Origin: PGYR01 sp040264895 | GTDB taxonomy: Bacteria; Bacteroidota; Ignavibacteria; Kapaibacteriales; UBA2268 | DNA length: 64,000 bases | Direction: 5' to 3' | NCBI GenBank assembly: GCA_040264895.1 | Contig: JBDQHL010000001.1 | Location: 62,001-126,000 of the forward strand | The notes under the pieces: model-generated | The model's input: only the letters and a program-made list of their open reading frames with translations | Database searches by the model: none | Told to the model about the DNA's origin: nothing | Shown: in pieces, positions 36,701 to 44,845 of the stretch | Layout: each line of letters opens with the position of its first letter | Numbering within the stretch: the stretch's first letter is position 1 | Program-made: the position numbers and the translations under genes

Positions 36701-38742
36701 TAACCGATAAGCTCTTGGCTATTAATACCACCAGCACCAGTTATACTACCTTGTCTCTTAGAGAAGATTGCACCACCCCAAGAAATAGCAGAGTTATTGT
36801 TAAACTGAATGTCAAAACCATAATCTCTAGTTTCTAAAAAATCATCAGAACCACCAATTATAGTAGTCAAAATTGGGTTAGTATTACCATCTACGTAAAT
36901 TGCACCACCAGCACCCGAAGTATTACTTTCGAATCTAGTTGGGTTACTTACGTCTTCTCTAGCAGGACCACCTTTAACAAATAGTCTATTTAAAGAGTTC
37001 TCAACGAAAATAGCACCACCCATAGAGTAAAGACCTGCAACAGAACCAACAACTTCATCAGTTAAGTATTCTGCGCCAGTCATGTTTGACTCAAAGTGAC
37101 CTGCTACTTGTAGTGAAGTATATCTACCAGCGTAGATAGCACCACCACGAGCACCAAATGAACTACCATTAGATTGGTAGTTATTAGCTTCGTTACCTTC
37201 AGCTATAAATGAATCTAACTCATCAAAGAATACCTCTTGACCATCAACCATAATACTATTGTTGATACCAAAACCGATATCCATTTTATTACTTTCCATT
37301 GTTTCTTCACCAGAAACATAGATAGCACCACCATAAGCGTGGTTACCATAAGTTTGAGGATACATAGCTGGCTCGTTTAACAAATCAGATACGATTCTTA
37401 CTGGTGGAGTACCAACAGTAGTTTGACCATAATTTGCTAATTGAACTACGTTATCTTCAAAATGTAAATTTCTCATTCTACCTAAATAAACAGCAAGACG
37501 ACCATCGTCGTGTCCCATTCTTTCGTAATCAGAAAGTTCAGAACCAGTGCTTCCGCTACCAGGAGAGTCAATTCTATCTATTGCTAAGATAGGATTTTGC
37601 TCTACAACAGTAGAAGGAGTACCATCTCTGTCTGTAATGTTAGGGTTTTTGTCTGCTGGGTAATAACCAACTGTATTAGCTAAGTCATTAACGCTAATTG
37701 TTTTTGGCAATTCTCTAGGTGCTTGTAATATTTGTAATGCACCACCTTTGAATCTTGATCTGTTGCCCATAAAGTCAACATCTAATAACCAAGTTCTAGA
37801 TGAGAAAGTTGTAATTGCACCACCACTACCGTTAGTCAACATATTTAATTTGTTGTTAACAGCAGCCCAGTCAGCATTATTGTTGTTTTCAAAGTAAAGA
37901 GGATCGCTATCTACAGTAGTATCTTTCTTGAAGTTTTCAAATGATACATTTCTGAAGAATGCTGCTCTAGCACCAGGAAGTACTATTACGTGTCCCCATT
38001 CTACTGATACATTGTTTATTGGTTGACCAATAAATCTAATTTTTTCTTGAACTACATCAACAGAGTTTCCACCAATTCTTCTCCAAGATCTAACATTCAG
38101 ATTTACATCATTGTTAGGGTCTTGGTTTAATCTAGCTGCAACGTAAACAATTGCTTCTTCAAAAGATACAATCTCTAAGTCTGGATCAGCATCAACGATC
38201 GCTGCATCCATAGCATCTAAATCAATGATTCTTCTGTTTGCCTTATCTAATACAACATTAAATATGTAGTTGTACTTATCAGGGTGAACAGTTTTATCTC
38301 TATCTGTAGTAACATCTAATGTTCTTACTATAGTAGTATCTGTTGGCATATTATCGCCATCAAAATTGAAATAATCAAAATCCGCATAGCCAGTCCAGCT
38401 AAAAGGATTCTGAGAAGTTCCTGCTATACCTAATGGGTCAATACCATGAGGGTTTGCAGTATATATTGCTTCAGCAAAACCATCTGCGATAATTCTACCA
38501 CCTGTTGAATCTATTAACCTTCCGTTAGGATGGAAATAGACTTCTGTTCCCGGCTCAATGATTAGCGTCCCGCCAACCACATATTCTCTTTCGACTAAAT
38601 ATGTGGAGTCCTTGACAAAGACTCTAACATCACCTGGAGCTATCCTTCCGGATATTTTTACTTGGGTCTGCGCAAATCCTGAACTTGATGACAGGATAAA
38701 TGCGAAGGCCATGAGTACGCAAAGACGAATTAATCGTTGCAT
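30736..38742 (-). CDS. Giant T9SS cargo protein: PMP-type beta-helix with inserted YCF48-like beta-propeller
   Basis: 2668 residues from the ATG at 38742 (RBS GGAGG; the TTG at 38760 has no RBS), with signal peptide RLIRLCVLMAFAFILSSSSGFAQ. Residues about 300-770 carry at least ten GGAIY/GGAVY-type repeats of polymorphic outer-membrane-protein beta-helices. Residues about 870-1150 hold six or seven blades with GYIVGAQGIMKKSTDAGNTW-like repeats, a YCF48/BNR propeller. After it, a further GGAMY and GAAIY repeat continue the helix. The second half has Ig/cadherin-like beta domains, for example the LINFAPEILTTTLPNA segment. A type A sorting tail closes the protein (VSPNPVTTVSTVNFN ... LSNGSYTLRMNAGG). 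The unbroken 8-kb frame and surface-export signals suggest a giant adhesin or matrix protein. Confidence 0.88.
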   Translation of the reverse strand: MQRLIRLCVLMAFAFILSSSSGFAQTQVKISGRIAPGDVRVFVKDSTYLVEREYVVGGTLIIEPGTEVYFHPNGRLIDSTGGRIIADGFAEAIYTANPHGIDPLGIAGTSQNPFSWTGYADFDYFNFDGDNMPTDTTIVRTLDVTTDRDKTVHPDKYNYIFNVVLDKANRRIIDLDAMDAAIVDADPDLEIVSFEEAIVYVAARLNQDPNNDVNLNVRSWRRIGGNSVDVVQEKIRFIGQPINNVSVEWGHVIVLPGARAAFFRNVSFENFKKDTTVDSDPLYFENNNNADWAAVNNKLNMLTNGSGGAITTFSSRTWLLDVDFMGNRSRFKGGALQILQAPRELPKTISVNDLANTVGYYPADKNPNITDRDGTPSTVVEQNPILAIDRIDSPGSGSTGSELSDYERMGHDDGRLAVYLGRMRNLHFEDNVVQLANYGQTTVGTPPVRIVSDLLNEPAMYPQTYGNHAYGGAIYVSGEETMESNKMDIGFGINNSIMVDGQEVFFDELDSFIAEGNEANNYQSNGSSFGARGGAIYAGRYTSLQVAGHFESNMTGAEYLTDEVVGSVAGLYSMGGAIFVENSLNRLFVKGGPAREDVSNPTRFESNTSGAGGAIYVDGNTNPILTTIIGGSDDFLETRDYGFDIQFNNNSAISWGGAIFSKRQGSITGAGGINSQELIGYGGKYPVRFEGNSAGYAGGAVHFQIPIADNPPYYQRAVQLSRALFRDNTVGANVADKNLSQLRGGGAVYSNGGDLNLVKGVEFDGNMVYNGNGGAVSMVGPYNLNKRYFVSDADEITYDANDVATNMSSRDDIFTYDENVSFPPDARMLTTFKNNEAMYEERASDEQGSGATQFADGVFRTRSPLLSNYHTSASVGYAVGLFGTIVKFTQGGEKWEYPESNTNHRLTDVEFVDSSTGYIVGAQGIMKKSTDAGNTWFDLNTGTNNQFNDFYSIGQNDLYAVTNNGLIYESHDAGDTWTSVQPQMQDLNGVYFASLNTGYVVGDDRLILRTKNGVWEEVVPPIPNYDLQKILFTSENKGFIIGNSGTMLSTTDGGDSWFTVDVDTRANLTDIEFISAMKGFVTTVNGDMLMTEDGGATWTKMEDLTRFGLQGIHFASNSTGFAVGDYGTLLKTEDGGATWNEVNPSDAGHYDVARMHPGTSLPENGIGLGGAMYILDSANIRVLDRIDTVSFNRVRMLNNTAYTGAAIYSDNYDLKLIFQKSLISANTALTDIGVEQNAIHGPMVQDGNGGIIENEASSDLASAVIYGELQGPLPVGVGPESGNSVYGNNARFIVRLPDAPNTKGVLAGSIGLGLGGTNPMNGNYWGQTEANVTVEVINDLGYPLADNETFFIDGDGSSPLPFVRGSADPLEQGPFESIFDEYTYTPILLKNAAGDENTPAATSLNEQLLMSGKVYDLYDKGTDIKTADYSKRIMSPIEDFAVGIPYNTKRFTDDSQPSFGKYVKRTTRDPYCVGLLDDNGDLKFPYITALQSEFKANPEGDFYHPIGYPLYLETHVDYDGLAERSNHIPETMNQTVFFVINETTTDFIRVNLEQVSEVAPYREVFRSRVEFVPDSSNRTPNTLLRRTNEGLFNFGVGYSLLSELEDNGYNEVGATLPGRKYEADYRQLGGVNDLFSNRPSIDQNTNIDNGSGIVTYFAGERYDALPVDTGDVIRVISRQVLWKEGVVEAYEDGISFKIERSTYPPVFTGDIVELQNDTLVKLVPSLDPVKRANDILDTLYYDDFANTIFLREDREYPGNFNEGRDSILSITAVDSNNFYDPRALADGENYTYLTYSWDVDNNSGLANWLQADTLYVSDNNSVKDAATGHIVLKGCPVNPYVVPGGETVDVTAANYPPHYRTLDSLVNSGLFSDEQLEKYVETFGPYYNAGSYDVDRARYLQQDTIDFGGANGWKADYEFKIFVVDEIPEYIEPGTGVVEKYRYESDGVTILDTVAIYEPTVLTCGETNEDEPRLIANVTDKLRFQIDINTDDEIEDFYAEQEHGWDFRYGRTAYGFVNKTISAGDTVVIDTVSINGEDGNVDQIIDQERPFWMADQYLYRYDGETTQDLLGADFTTFGKLNIRIDRADAVSILTPLNRNNGEYNTDTSFVFVVNDGHGGRMERRLEVLINFAPEILTTTLPNAVEGIDYNNQLLDSSKAIKVFDPNFFQEHEFELIYDGRGDIPKDPCYTEAGVWEEGVDYGTNGQFTPEWLKINPESGLLYGTPEVEDALKDEKVIVLVTDEDGLPALMEFDLRVEASNQGPDIAVAPNVDCVDPNSNLDNDYFIYVIDKDFLRDADVTPQELVTLEVTQPVQGVELDQYELKGEDIDNDSVRVDVIVTQAIENVTPDADGRITVEIRATDAEGEITIYRFRFKRSDPTFFAAPITVSNSIGSFQVLEFGTAETNVSTGDGRDGDKEGKVDPNYCEYELPPYPQQDIFDARWTVPTINGILRNIYPEASATGDQIYVAQIQVGGENGQTAINYPITIEWNANDVPAIDDATANPSSSSWYLRDPASDGSIFHINMHDPNVRYLSGNSFEYDDATGEAKLTITNSEISAFIIYRDIQSSVENNEVAAVSNITNVSPNPVTTVSTVNFNLNKAAYVTFELIDNVGRVIGVLNEGNYTVGPHAFDFDIKERFANDLSNGSYTLRMNAGGVTEFMKVQIVK

Positions 38743-38838
38743 AATACCTCCAATAAACAAATTATTATTAAAAAATTAACTTTTAGTTTCATTATTATTA
38801 TGTTTTTTTATCACTAAATGCTCTTTATCAATAGTGTT

Positions 38839-39549
38839 TTAATCAATTTTTGTGCCAAGACTCGCCAATTTCGCTTTTGATTGCTTAGCGAATTCCGAAC
38901 TCTCTGCTATATCTACAATTGACTCATATATTTTTTTTGCTTCATCTTTATTGCCAGCTTCTTCTCTATTCAATGCAGAGTAGTAAAGATATTTTGCTTT
39001 CAATGTCGGTTCTTCCAAATTTTCTGCAGCATTTTTATAGTTATCAGCAGCTGTAGAATAATCATTATTATTTTCTGCTACTAAAGCAAGTCCTGCATAA
39101 GCGCCTGATTTAACTAGGCTTGCATCGCTGGCTGTAGCCATTTCAAAGAATCTTTTAGCATCATCATACTGACCACCGTCGGCATGTGCATTACCTGCGT
39201 AAAGAGCAGCAAGCTTACCTTCAGCTACATCGTCATATTTTTCTGCAATACTTGCCAAACCAGTTACTTCCGAACCGTCTGCACCAACACCACCGTCTAA
39301 AGCAACGCTATAATTACCAGCATCGTACTCTGTAAGTACTTTACTTAAAGCAACTGCAGCCTCTCTCTCTGCTTTTTCAGCTTGATTTGATGAGTAGTAA
39401 TAATACCCTACTGCAGCCAATACAACTACTAAGAATATACCTAATACAGTTCCATTTTTCTTTAACTTTTCTGCTGTATCATCATCTACAAGATCTTCCG
39501 TTAACTTTCTTCCGACTTGTAGTTCTTCTTGCTCTTCTGCGTCTGACAT
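38839..39549 (-). CDS. Inner-membrane TPR protein, YfgM-like
   Basis: A 236-residue protein from the ATG at 39549 (RBS AAGGA). It has a short acidic cytoplasmic head and one membrane helix (GTVLGIFLVVVLAAVGYYYY, about residues 39-58), then TPR-type helical repeats (AALYAGNAHADGGQYDDAKRF, AGLALVAENNNDYSTAADN). This architecture matches YfgM/TPR_21 proteins, which act as chaperone adaptors near the Sec translocon. It lies between the E1 gene and the giant cargo gene on the same strand. Assistance of exported proteins is an inference from the family. Confidence 0.75.
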   Translation of the reverse strand: MSDAEEQEELQVGRKLTEDLVDDDTAEKLKKNGTVLGIFLVVVLAAVGYYYYSSNQAEKAEREAAVALSKVLTEYDAGNYSVALDGGVGADGSEVTGLASIAEKYDDVAEGKLAALYAGNAHADGGQYDDAKRFFEMATASDASLVKSGAYAGLALVAENNNDYSTAADNYKNAAENLEEPTLKAKYLYYSALNREEAGNKDEAKKIYESIVDIAESSEFAKQSKAKLASLGTKID

Positions 39550-39656
39550 TCTTAATTCCTTATTTGTCAATCATTTATAATTAATTTCTAACCGCTCGTA
39601 AAACGTAAAAAGTTATGCACACTTTCCATTCTACTTAGCATACAAATATAAAACAA

Positions 39657-39693
39657 CTTACCCGAATATCCAATTATTGAATATTCGGGTAAG
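39657..39693 (-). terminator. Terminator after the fused E1 gene
   Basis: A perfect 13-bp inverted repeat, CTTACCCGAATAT / ATATTCGGGTAAG, with an 11-base loop. On the minus strand it is followed by TTGTTTTAT. It lies between the E1 stop (39787) and the TPR gene start. Confidence 0.8.
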
Positions 39694-39786
39694 TATTTAT
39701 TTCGTATTTTATTTTAATTGTGTGTAATTATGTTATAACAGTGTCAGATTAATTCCACACATCTGGTATTCCATTTACACCTAAAT

Positions 39787-42096
39787 CTAAAAATTTAAAC
39801 ATTCTTCTACTTTAGCTTTTACTTTGTCTACATTTATCAGAATCTCATCTTCATAACTTTTAGCAAATCCTACTGGACAATCTTCAGAGCCTAATCTCAT
39901 AACTGGAGCATCTAATTCATTGAATGCAAGCTCAGTTATTGTTGAAGCAATTTCTCCACCAAATCCACCAGTCATATTATCTTCGTGTACTACTACCAAT
40001 CTGTGTGTTTTCTTCACAGACTCTAATACTATGTCTTTATCCCAAGGAGAAAGCGAACGAAGATCAATTACTTCAACTGATTTTCCTTCTTCTTCCAATT
40101 TTTCGGCAGCAAACAAGCTCATGTGAACTCCTGTTCCATAAGTTGCTATAGTTACGTCAGTACCCTCTTTTCTAATTTTCCCTTTACCGAATGGTACTAC
40201 CCAGTCTTCATCACTTACTGGCCCTGCAGCAGCTTTGAAATTGTATAAGAACTTGGGTTCTAAAAACATTGTAGGTCCTTCTGAACGGATACAGTTTCTC
40301 AATAGACCCATAGCGTCATCAGCAAACGCAGGTGTTACCACTCTCATTCCTGGAATAGAAGTAAATACAGCTTCTAAATTCTGAGAGTGATACAATCCAC
40401 CTTGTATATAGCCACCTGAAGCTAAACGAAGGGTTACATTTGGTGTGTTTTGTCCTCTAGTTCTCCAATGCTCATGAGTCAACTCAATGAATTGCTCCAT
40501 AGCAGGCCAGAAATAGTCAGCAAATTCAGCACCCTCAATTACAACTCTAATATCTTCACGATAACGGCTAAACCCATTAGCAGTACCGACAATCATATCC
40601 TCAGCTATAGCTGCGTTGAATACTCTTTCGCGACCAAATTCCTCTGGCATTCCCTTAACTACGTTGAACACACCACCTTTTCCGATGTCTTGTCCCCACA
40701 TGTAAGTGTTAGGATTTGATCTGAATTCTTGCTTTAGTGTTCTATTAATACCTTCAATCAGATTTACATTCTCAGCACTTGTATCAAGAGGATACTCAGT
40801 GTCTGCATCTGGCCCAGCAAATGCTGTAGCATAGATGAAGTCTGGCCAGCTTTTACCATCAGCATCTGGTGCAGCTTCTGCTTCGTCTGCTGCATCAAAA
40901 ATCTGTTGCTTAATTCCGCCTTCTATCTCTTCTAATTCTTTTTGCGTTAAATATTTTTTCTCAATTAACCTGTATCTGAACTGCATTAGTGGGTCTCTTA
41001 ATATAGCACCCTCTATCTCTTTTTCAGGTCTGTAATTGTCTTGTTTGTCTGAATTTGAGTGAGAACCAACTCTATCACATTCTGCGTGAACAATAGCAGG
41101 TCCTTTGCCAGCCCTAATATGCTTTATTGCCTCTTTTATAGCTCTGTCAGAATCAAATGGATCTCTACCATCACACTCTATTATTTTAGTGTTAGGGAAG
41201 CCTTTGAGGTTATCAGATACAACTAAGTTTGATGACACTTGTTCCAATGGAACAGAAATTCCAAACTGGTTATTTTGAATTACAAAAACAACTGGCGCCT
41301 TATCTAAATCAGCGCTTGCTATTGCTTCATAGAAATAACCTTCAGCACAAGCAGACTCACCACCAGAATAAAATACTATCTCATCGCCATCATATTTCTT
41401 AATTGCTCTACCAAGACCAGCTGCGTGAAGCGAGTGGTTACCTGTACAAGAAGAAACATTTTGAACATTTATTTCTGGTTTGGCAAAGTGATTAGACATA
41501 TGACGACCACCACCAGCTACGTCTGTATCTTTCGATAGACCATTTAATATAATCTCAACAGGAGTCATACCTGCAGCTAATGATGTCATAAAATCACGGT
41601 AGTAAGGGAATAAATAATCTTTATTCTCTCTAAAAGCTTGTCCAAGAGCTAACTGAATACCATCATGCCCAGCAAATGGTGCGTGGTAAGACCAACCTTT
41701 AGCCATCTTTAAATAAAGAGCTGCCTTATCATCTAACTTTCTACCCATCAATTGAAGCTTATACCAATCAATCACTTGCTCTTTGTCATATCCTTTAAAG
41801 TCAAACTTCGAGTACATTTGTACTTTTACTTCCTTACCACCAAATGTCATTTTGTGTGTTTTCAATGAATTAGACTTAGAAGTTTTTCCAACCTTTGTCT
41901 TTTCTTTTGTAACAGCTTTTTTAGCTTTACTTTTTGATTTAGGAGCAGTCTTTTTGGTTGTTTTCTTCTTAGTAGAAGCTTTACCATTTTTAGATGTAGT
42001 TTTTGCCTTACTTTTTGTAGCAGGTTTCGTTACCTTCTTTTTCTTTTTTTCTTCTGCGCTTGCAGTCTTTTTGCTTTTAGTAGCTGATTTAGCCAT
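39787..42096 (-). CDS. 2-oxoacid dehydrogenase E1, fused alpha and beta subunits, with lysine-rich N-terminal tail
   Basis: 769 residues from the ATG at 42096 (RBS GGAG, spacing 6). Residues 1 to about 80 are an Ala/Lys/Thr-rich tail reminiscent of histone H1. The alpha part follows, with the ThDP-binding region SGGESACAEGYFYEAI ... VIQNNQFGISV. The beta part begins near residue 440 (LIEGINRTLKQEF, MWGQDIGKGGVFNV, EDMIVGTANGF) and runs to the transketolase C-terminal domain (VEVIDLRSLSPWD). The enzyme decarboxylates pyruvate or branched-chain 2-oxoacids within a dehydrogenase complex; the substrate cannot be told. Fused alpha-beta E1 proteins are known in Bacteroidota. The E2 and E3 genes are not in this window. 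Confidence 0.92.
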   Translation of the reverse strand: MAKSATKSKKTASAEEKKKKKVTKPATKSKAKTTSKNGKASTKKKTTKKTAPKSKSKAKKAVTKEKTKVGKTSKSNSLKTHKMTFGGKEVKVQMYSKFDFKGYDKEQVIDWYKLQLMGRKLDDKAALYLKMAKGWSYHAPFAGHDGIQLALGQAFRENKDYLFPYYRDFMTSLAAGMTPVEIILNGLSKDTDVAGGGRHMSNHFAKPEINVQNVSSCTGNHSLHAAGLGRAIKKYDGDEIVFYSGGESACAEGYFYEAIASADLDKAPVVFVIQNNQFGISVPLEQVSSNLVVSDNLKGFPNTKIIECDGRDPFDSDRAIKEAIKHIRAGKGPAIVHAECDRVGSHSNSDKQDNYRPEKEIEGAILRDPLMQFRYRLIEKKYLTQKELEEIEGGIKQQIFDAADEAEAAPDADGKSWPDFIYATAFAGPDADTEYPLDTSAENVNLIEGINRTLKQEFRSNPNTYMWGQDIGKGGVFNVVKGMPEEFGRERVFNAAIAEDMIVGTANGFSRYREDIRVVIEGAEFADYFWPAMEQFIELTHEHWRTRGQNTPNVTLRLASGGYIQGGLYHSQNLEAVFTSIPGMRVVTPAFADDAMGLLRNCIRSEGPTMFLEPKFLYNFKAAAGPVSDEDWVVPFGKGKIRKEGTDVTIATYGTGVHMSLFAAEKLEEEGKSVEVIDLRSLSPWDKDIVLESVKKTHRLVVVHEDNMTGGFGGEIASTITELAFNELDAPVMRLGSEDCPVGFAKSYEDEILINVDKVKAKVEECLNF

Positions 42097-42170
42097 AACT
42101 AACTCCAAATTTTTTTAATTTTTTCTTTGTTTTATATTCTACTTAATGTGATTGGTCTATTAGTATTAAA

Positions 42171-43631
42171 TTAACCTTCCAAATGTTTGTCAACCAAATC
42201 AGAAACTAATTGTGGGTTTGCTTTGCCCTTAGTCCCCTTCATCACTTGACCAACAAAAAACCCTTTTACTTTAGCATTTCCCGCTTTGAATCTCTCTACA
42301 GTTTCGGGATTGTTTTCAATTGCTTCTATCACCAATTTATCAATTAGTGAAGTATCAGAAACTTGTTTTAGTCCCTTTTCTTCTACTATTTCTTTTGGTG
42401 ATTTACCTCGCTCAACTTCTTCAAATATATCCTTTGCTATCTTATTAGAAATTGTGCCAGAGGTAATAAGATCTACTATCTCTGCTATGCTGTTTGGCTG
42501 CACTTTCAAATCAGACACACTTAGATCAGGGTCTTGTAATATACGCATTATCTCAGTCATTACCCAATTGCTAACTAGCTTGTAGCTATTAGAATCTTTC
42601 GTCTCTAATTCATTGGCAGCACTTTCGTAATAATCAGCTACCTCTTTTTCAGCAACTAAAACACCTGCATCATAGTTGGGCAACTCATACTGATCTATCA
42701 TTCTACTCTTTCTTGCCATTGGCAATTCGGGCATCATAGCTCTTACTCTCTCTACCCAATCTTCTTTGACAACTAGTGGTGACAAATCTGGCTCAGGGAA
42801 GTAACGATAATCATGAGACATCTCTTTTGTTCTCATCTCTTTCGTTTCGTTCTTATTTCCATCCCATTGCATAGTGACTTGTCTTACTTCGCCACCAGAT
42901 TCTATAACTTCAATCTGTCTGCTAATTTCATAGTCAATAGCTTTTTCTACATTTCTAAAGCTATTTAGGTTTTTAATCTCTGTTCTGGTGCCAAATATAT
43001 CGCTTCCTTTAGGCATAACTGAAACGTTAGCATCCACCCTTAGTGCACCTTCTTCCATATTACCAGTGTTAATTCCCAAATAGACTAATATTTGCTTCAA
43101 CTGAGTTAGGTAAGAGTATGCTTCTGCAGAATTTCTAATATCTGGTTCACTCACTATCTCTATCAGTGCTACTCCAGCACGGTTGAAATCTACTAATGTA
43201 TCGATGTCCAAATCGTGAATTGACTTCCCAGAATCTTCCTCCATATGAATACGAGTTATACCAATTCTTTTGGTGCTTTCGTCTTCTAACTCAATATTCA
43301 AATATCCATCGTAGCAAATAGGAGTGTCATGCTGAGATATTTGATAGCCCTTAGGCAAATCCTGATAAAAATAATTTTTTCGAGCAAAAAGGTTCCATTC
43401 CCTAATATTACTGTTTGTTGCTAGCCCCATCATAATAGCATGGTCTACAACTTTTTTATTCAGCACTGGTAATGTACCAGGGTGTGCCAATGTTACTGGA
43501 TCAGTGTTGGTATTAGGTGAAGAGCCAAACCTACTAGAACTAGAACAAAACGCCTTTGATTCAGTTAATAACTGTGCGTGAATTTCTAATCCTATTACTG
43601 GTTGGTACTTTTCGTAACTCTCTTTGTTCAT
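42171..43631 (-). CDS. gatB: Aspartyl/glutamyl-tRNA amidotransferase subunit B
   Basis: A 486-residue GatB, the subunit of GatCAB that binds mischarged Glu-tRNA(Gln) or Asp-tRNA(Asn) and transfers the amide. It starts with the family signature EKYQPVIGLEIHAQLLTESKAF and contains HPGTLPVLN, YFYQDLPKGYQIS and EEGALRVDANVS. The C-terminal YqeY-like tail ends in GFFVGQVMKGTKGKANPQ. The length is normal. It lies upstream of the E1 gene with a 75-bp gap. Confidence 0.97.
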   Translation of the reverse strand: MNKESYEKYQPVIGLEIHAQLLTESKAFCSSSSRFGSSPNTNTDPVTLAHPGTLPVLNKKVVDHAIMMGLATNSNIREWNLFARKNYFYQDLPKGYQISQHDTPICYDGYLNIELEDESTKRIGITRIHMEEDSGKSIHDLDIDTLVDFNRAGVALIEIVSEPDIRNSAEAYSYLTQLKQILVYLGINTGNMEEGALRVDANVSVMPKGSDIFGTRTEIKNLNSFRNVEKAIDYEISRQIEVIESGGEVRQVTMQWDGNKNETKEMRTKEMSHDYRYFPEPDLSPLVVKEDWVERVRAMMPELPMARKSRMIDQYELPNYDAGVLVAEKEVADYYESAANELETKDSNSYKLVSNWVMTEIMRILQDPDLSVSDLKVQPNSIAEIVDLITSGTISNKIAKDIFEEVERGKSPKEIVEEKGLKQVSDTSLIDKLVIEAIENNPETVERFKAGNAKVKGFFVGQVMKGTKGKANPQLVSDLVDKHLEG

Positions 43632-43741
43632 ATAAGCAGATTATTAGATTTCAAATTCTACAAATCTAAGAAATATTAAGTAATTTTTTTCACATTTATT
43701 AACACTTATAACTCGATATAATCTATAAAATTGTAGAATAG

Positions 43742-43771
43742 TTGTGATTATAATTTATTTCGCATATTTTG
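43742..43771 (+). promoter_or_regulatory. Putative Bacteroidota-type promoter upstream of the phosphatase gene
   Basis: TTG at 43742-43744 is followed after 20 bases by TATTTTG at 43765-43771. This matches the -33 TTG / -7 TAnnTTTG layout apart from one missing T. The start codon at 43811 is 40 bases downstream. Confidence 0.45.
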
Positions 43772-43810
43772 TAATCATATTTTTCAATCAAATACCCTAA
43801 TATTTTCCAT

Positions 43811-44482
43811 ATGTCTAGAAGGTTTATAATTGGTGATATTCACGGCTGCTACAAGACACTAGTGGCTATGATAGAACAACAAATTGTACCCAATTTAGAT
43901 GATGATATTTATTTCTTAGGTGATTATACTGGCAAAGGACCTGATTCGAAAAATGTAGTAAAATACATTATTCAAATGAAAAAAAACGGGTATAAACTAA
44001 GATGCCTTAAAGGAAATCACGAAGCCATGTTATTAGACTCGCTGAAATCGGATAAGCTTCATTACAAATGGCTTTGGAGTGGTGGCTCCAAAACCTTACG
44101 TAGTTTTGGAGTTTACAGAGCAAATGAGATAAAGAAGAAGTATATTAAATTTTTTAAGAAATTAGAGCACTACATCGAATTAAAAGATTTCATCTTAGTT
44201 CATGGAGGTCTCAACTTTAATATCCCTAATCCATTAAGTGATAAGAAGTCAATGCTATGGGTTAGAAACCAGCATATAGACAAAACAAAGATAGGTGGTA
44301 AAAGAATAATAGTAGGACATACTCCAAAAAAATACAAACGAATTAAGCGTTCCCTAAGGGAAGATATAATTTTCCTCGATGGTGGATGTGTTTACTCCAA
44401 GGTAAAAAACAAACAAGGTAATTTGATGGCATTAGAACTAAACGAGATGAAACTATATAAACAGCCAGATCTGGATATGTAG
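43811..44482 (+). CDS. PPP-type metallophosphatase (serine/threonine phosphatase family)
   Basis: A 223-residue calcineurin-like phosphatase of the bacterial PPP type (PrpA/ApaH-like). The dimetal-site motifs are GDIHG at residues 7-11, a GDYTGKGP stretch near residue 36 and GNHE near residue 68. Histidines follow in LVHGG and VGHTP. The usual GDxxDRG motif is changed to GDYTGKG, so the second Asp and the Arg are replaced. This may alter phosphate binding. Substrates are unknown. The YjbR gene follows after 4 bases. Confidence 0.88.
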   Translation: MSRRFIIGDIHGCYKTLVAMIEQQIVPNLDDDIYFLGDYTGKGPDSKNVVKYIIQMKKNGYKLRCLKGNHEAMLLDSLKSDKLHYKWLWSGGSKTLRSFGVYRANEIKKKYIKFFKKLEHYIELKDFILVHGGLNFNIPNPLSDKKSMLWVRNQHIDKTKIGGKRIIVGHTPKKYKRIKRSLREDIIFLDGGCVYSKVKNKQGNLMALELNEMKLYKQPDLDM

Positions 44483-44486
44483 TGAT

Positions 44487-44843
44487 ATGAATATTGAAGA
44501 ATTACGAGAATATTGCCTTAGTAAACCCAACGTAACTGAAGATACTCCATTCGATGAGACTACTTTAGCTTTCAAAATTGGAGGCAAAATATTTGCACTC
44601 ACTAATATCAAATCACTTCCAACAAGGGTGAACCTTAAGTGCGAACCGCAACGCGCCATAGAACTGAGGGAAAAGTATCCTGATGTAATTATACCTGGTT
44701 ACCATATGAACAAAAAACATTGGAATACTATATACATAGAAGAAATGACAAATGAATCTATGAGTGAGCTAATAGACCACTCTTACGAGTTAGTATTTAA
44801 CTCTTTAACAAAGAAAATTAAGAATGAATTAAGTAAATATTAA
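44487..44843 (+). CDS. MmcQ/YjbR family protein
   Basis: A 118-residue protein of the MmcQ/YjbR family, which has a CyaY-like/DNA-binding fold. The family pattern is clear: N-terminal IEELREYCLSKPNVTEDTPF, then FKIGGKIFAL, NLKCEPQRAIELREKYP, and YHMNKKHWNTI. The biochemical role of the family is not established. It begins 4 bases after the phosphatase stop, so the two are co-transcribed. It converges on the TetR gene across only 2 bp. Confidence 0.92.
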   Translation: MNIEELREYCLSKPNVTEDTPFDETTLAFKIGGKIFALTNIKSLPTRVNLKCEPQRAIELREKYPDVIIPGYHMNKKHWNTIYIEEMTNESMSELIDHSYELVFNSLTKKIKNELSKY

Positions 44844-44845
44844 AC

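Noticed and set aside
36420..37840. Recurring ACCACC-type words that look like a DNA repeat or CRISPR.
   Set aside because: They are the reverse complement of the codons for GGAIY protein repeats; spacing is irregular and there are no uniform spacers.
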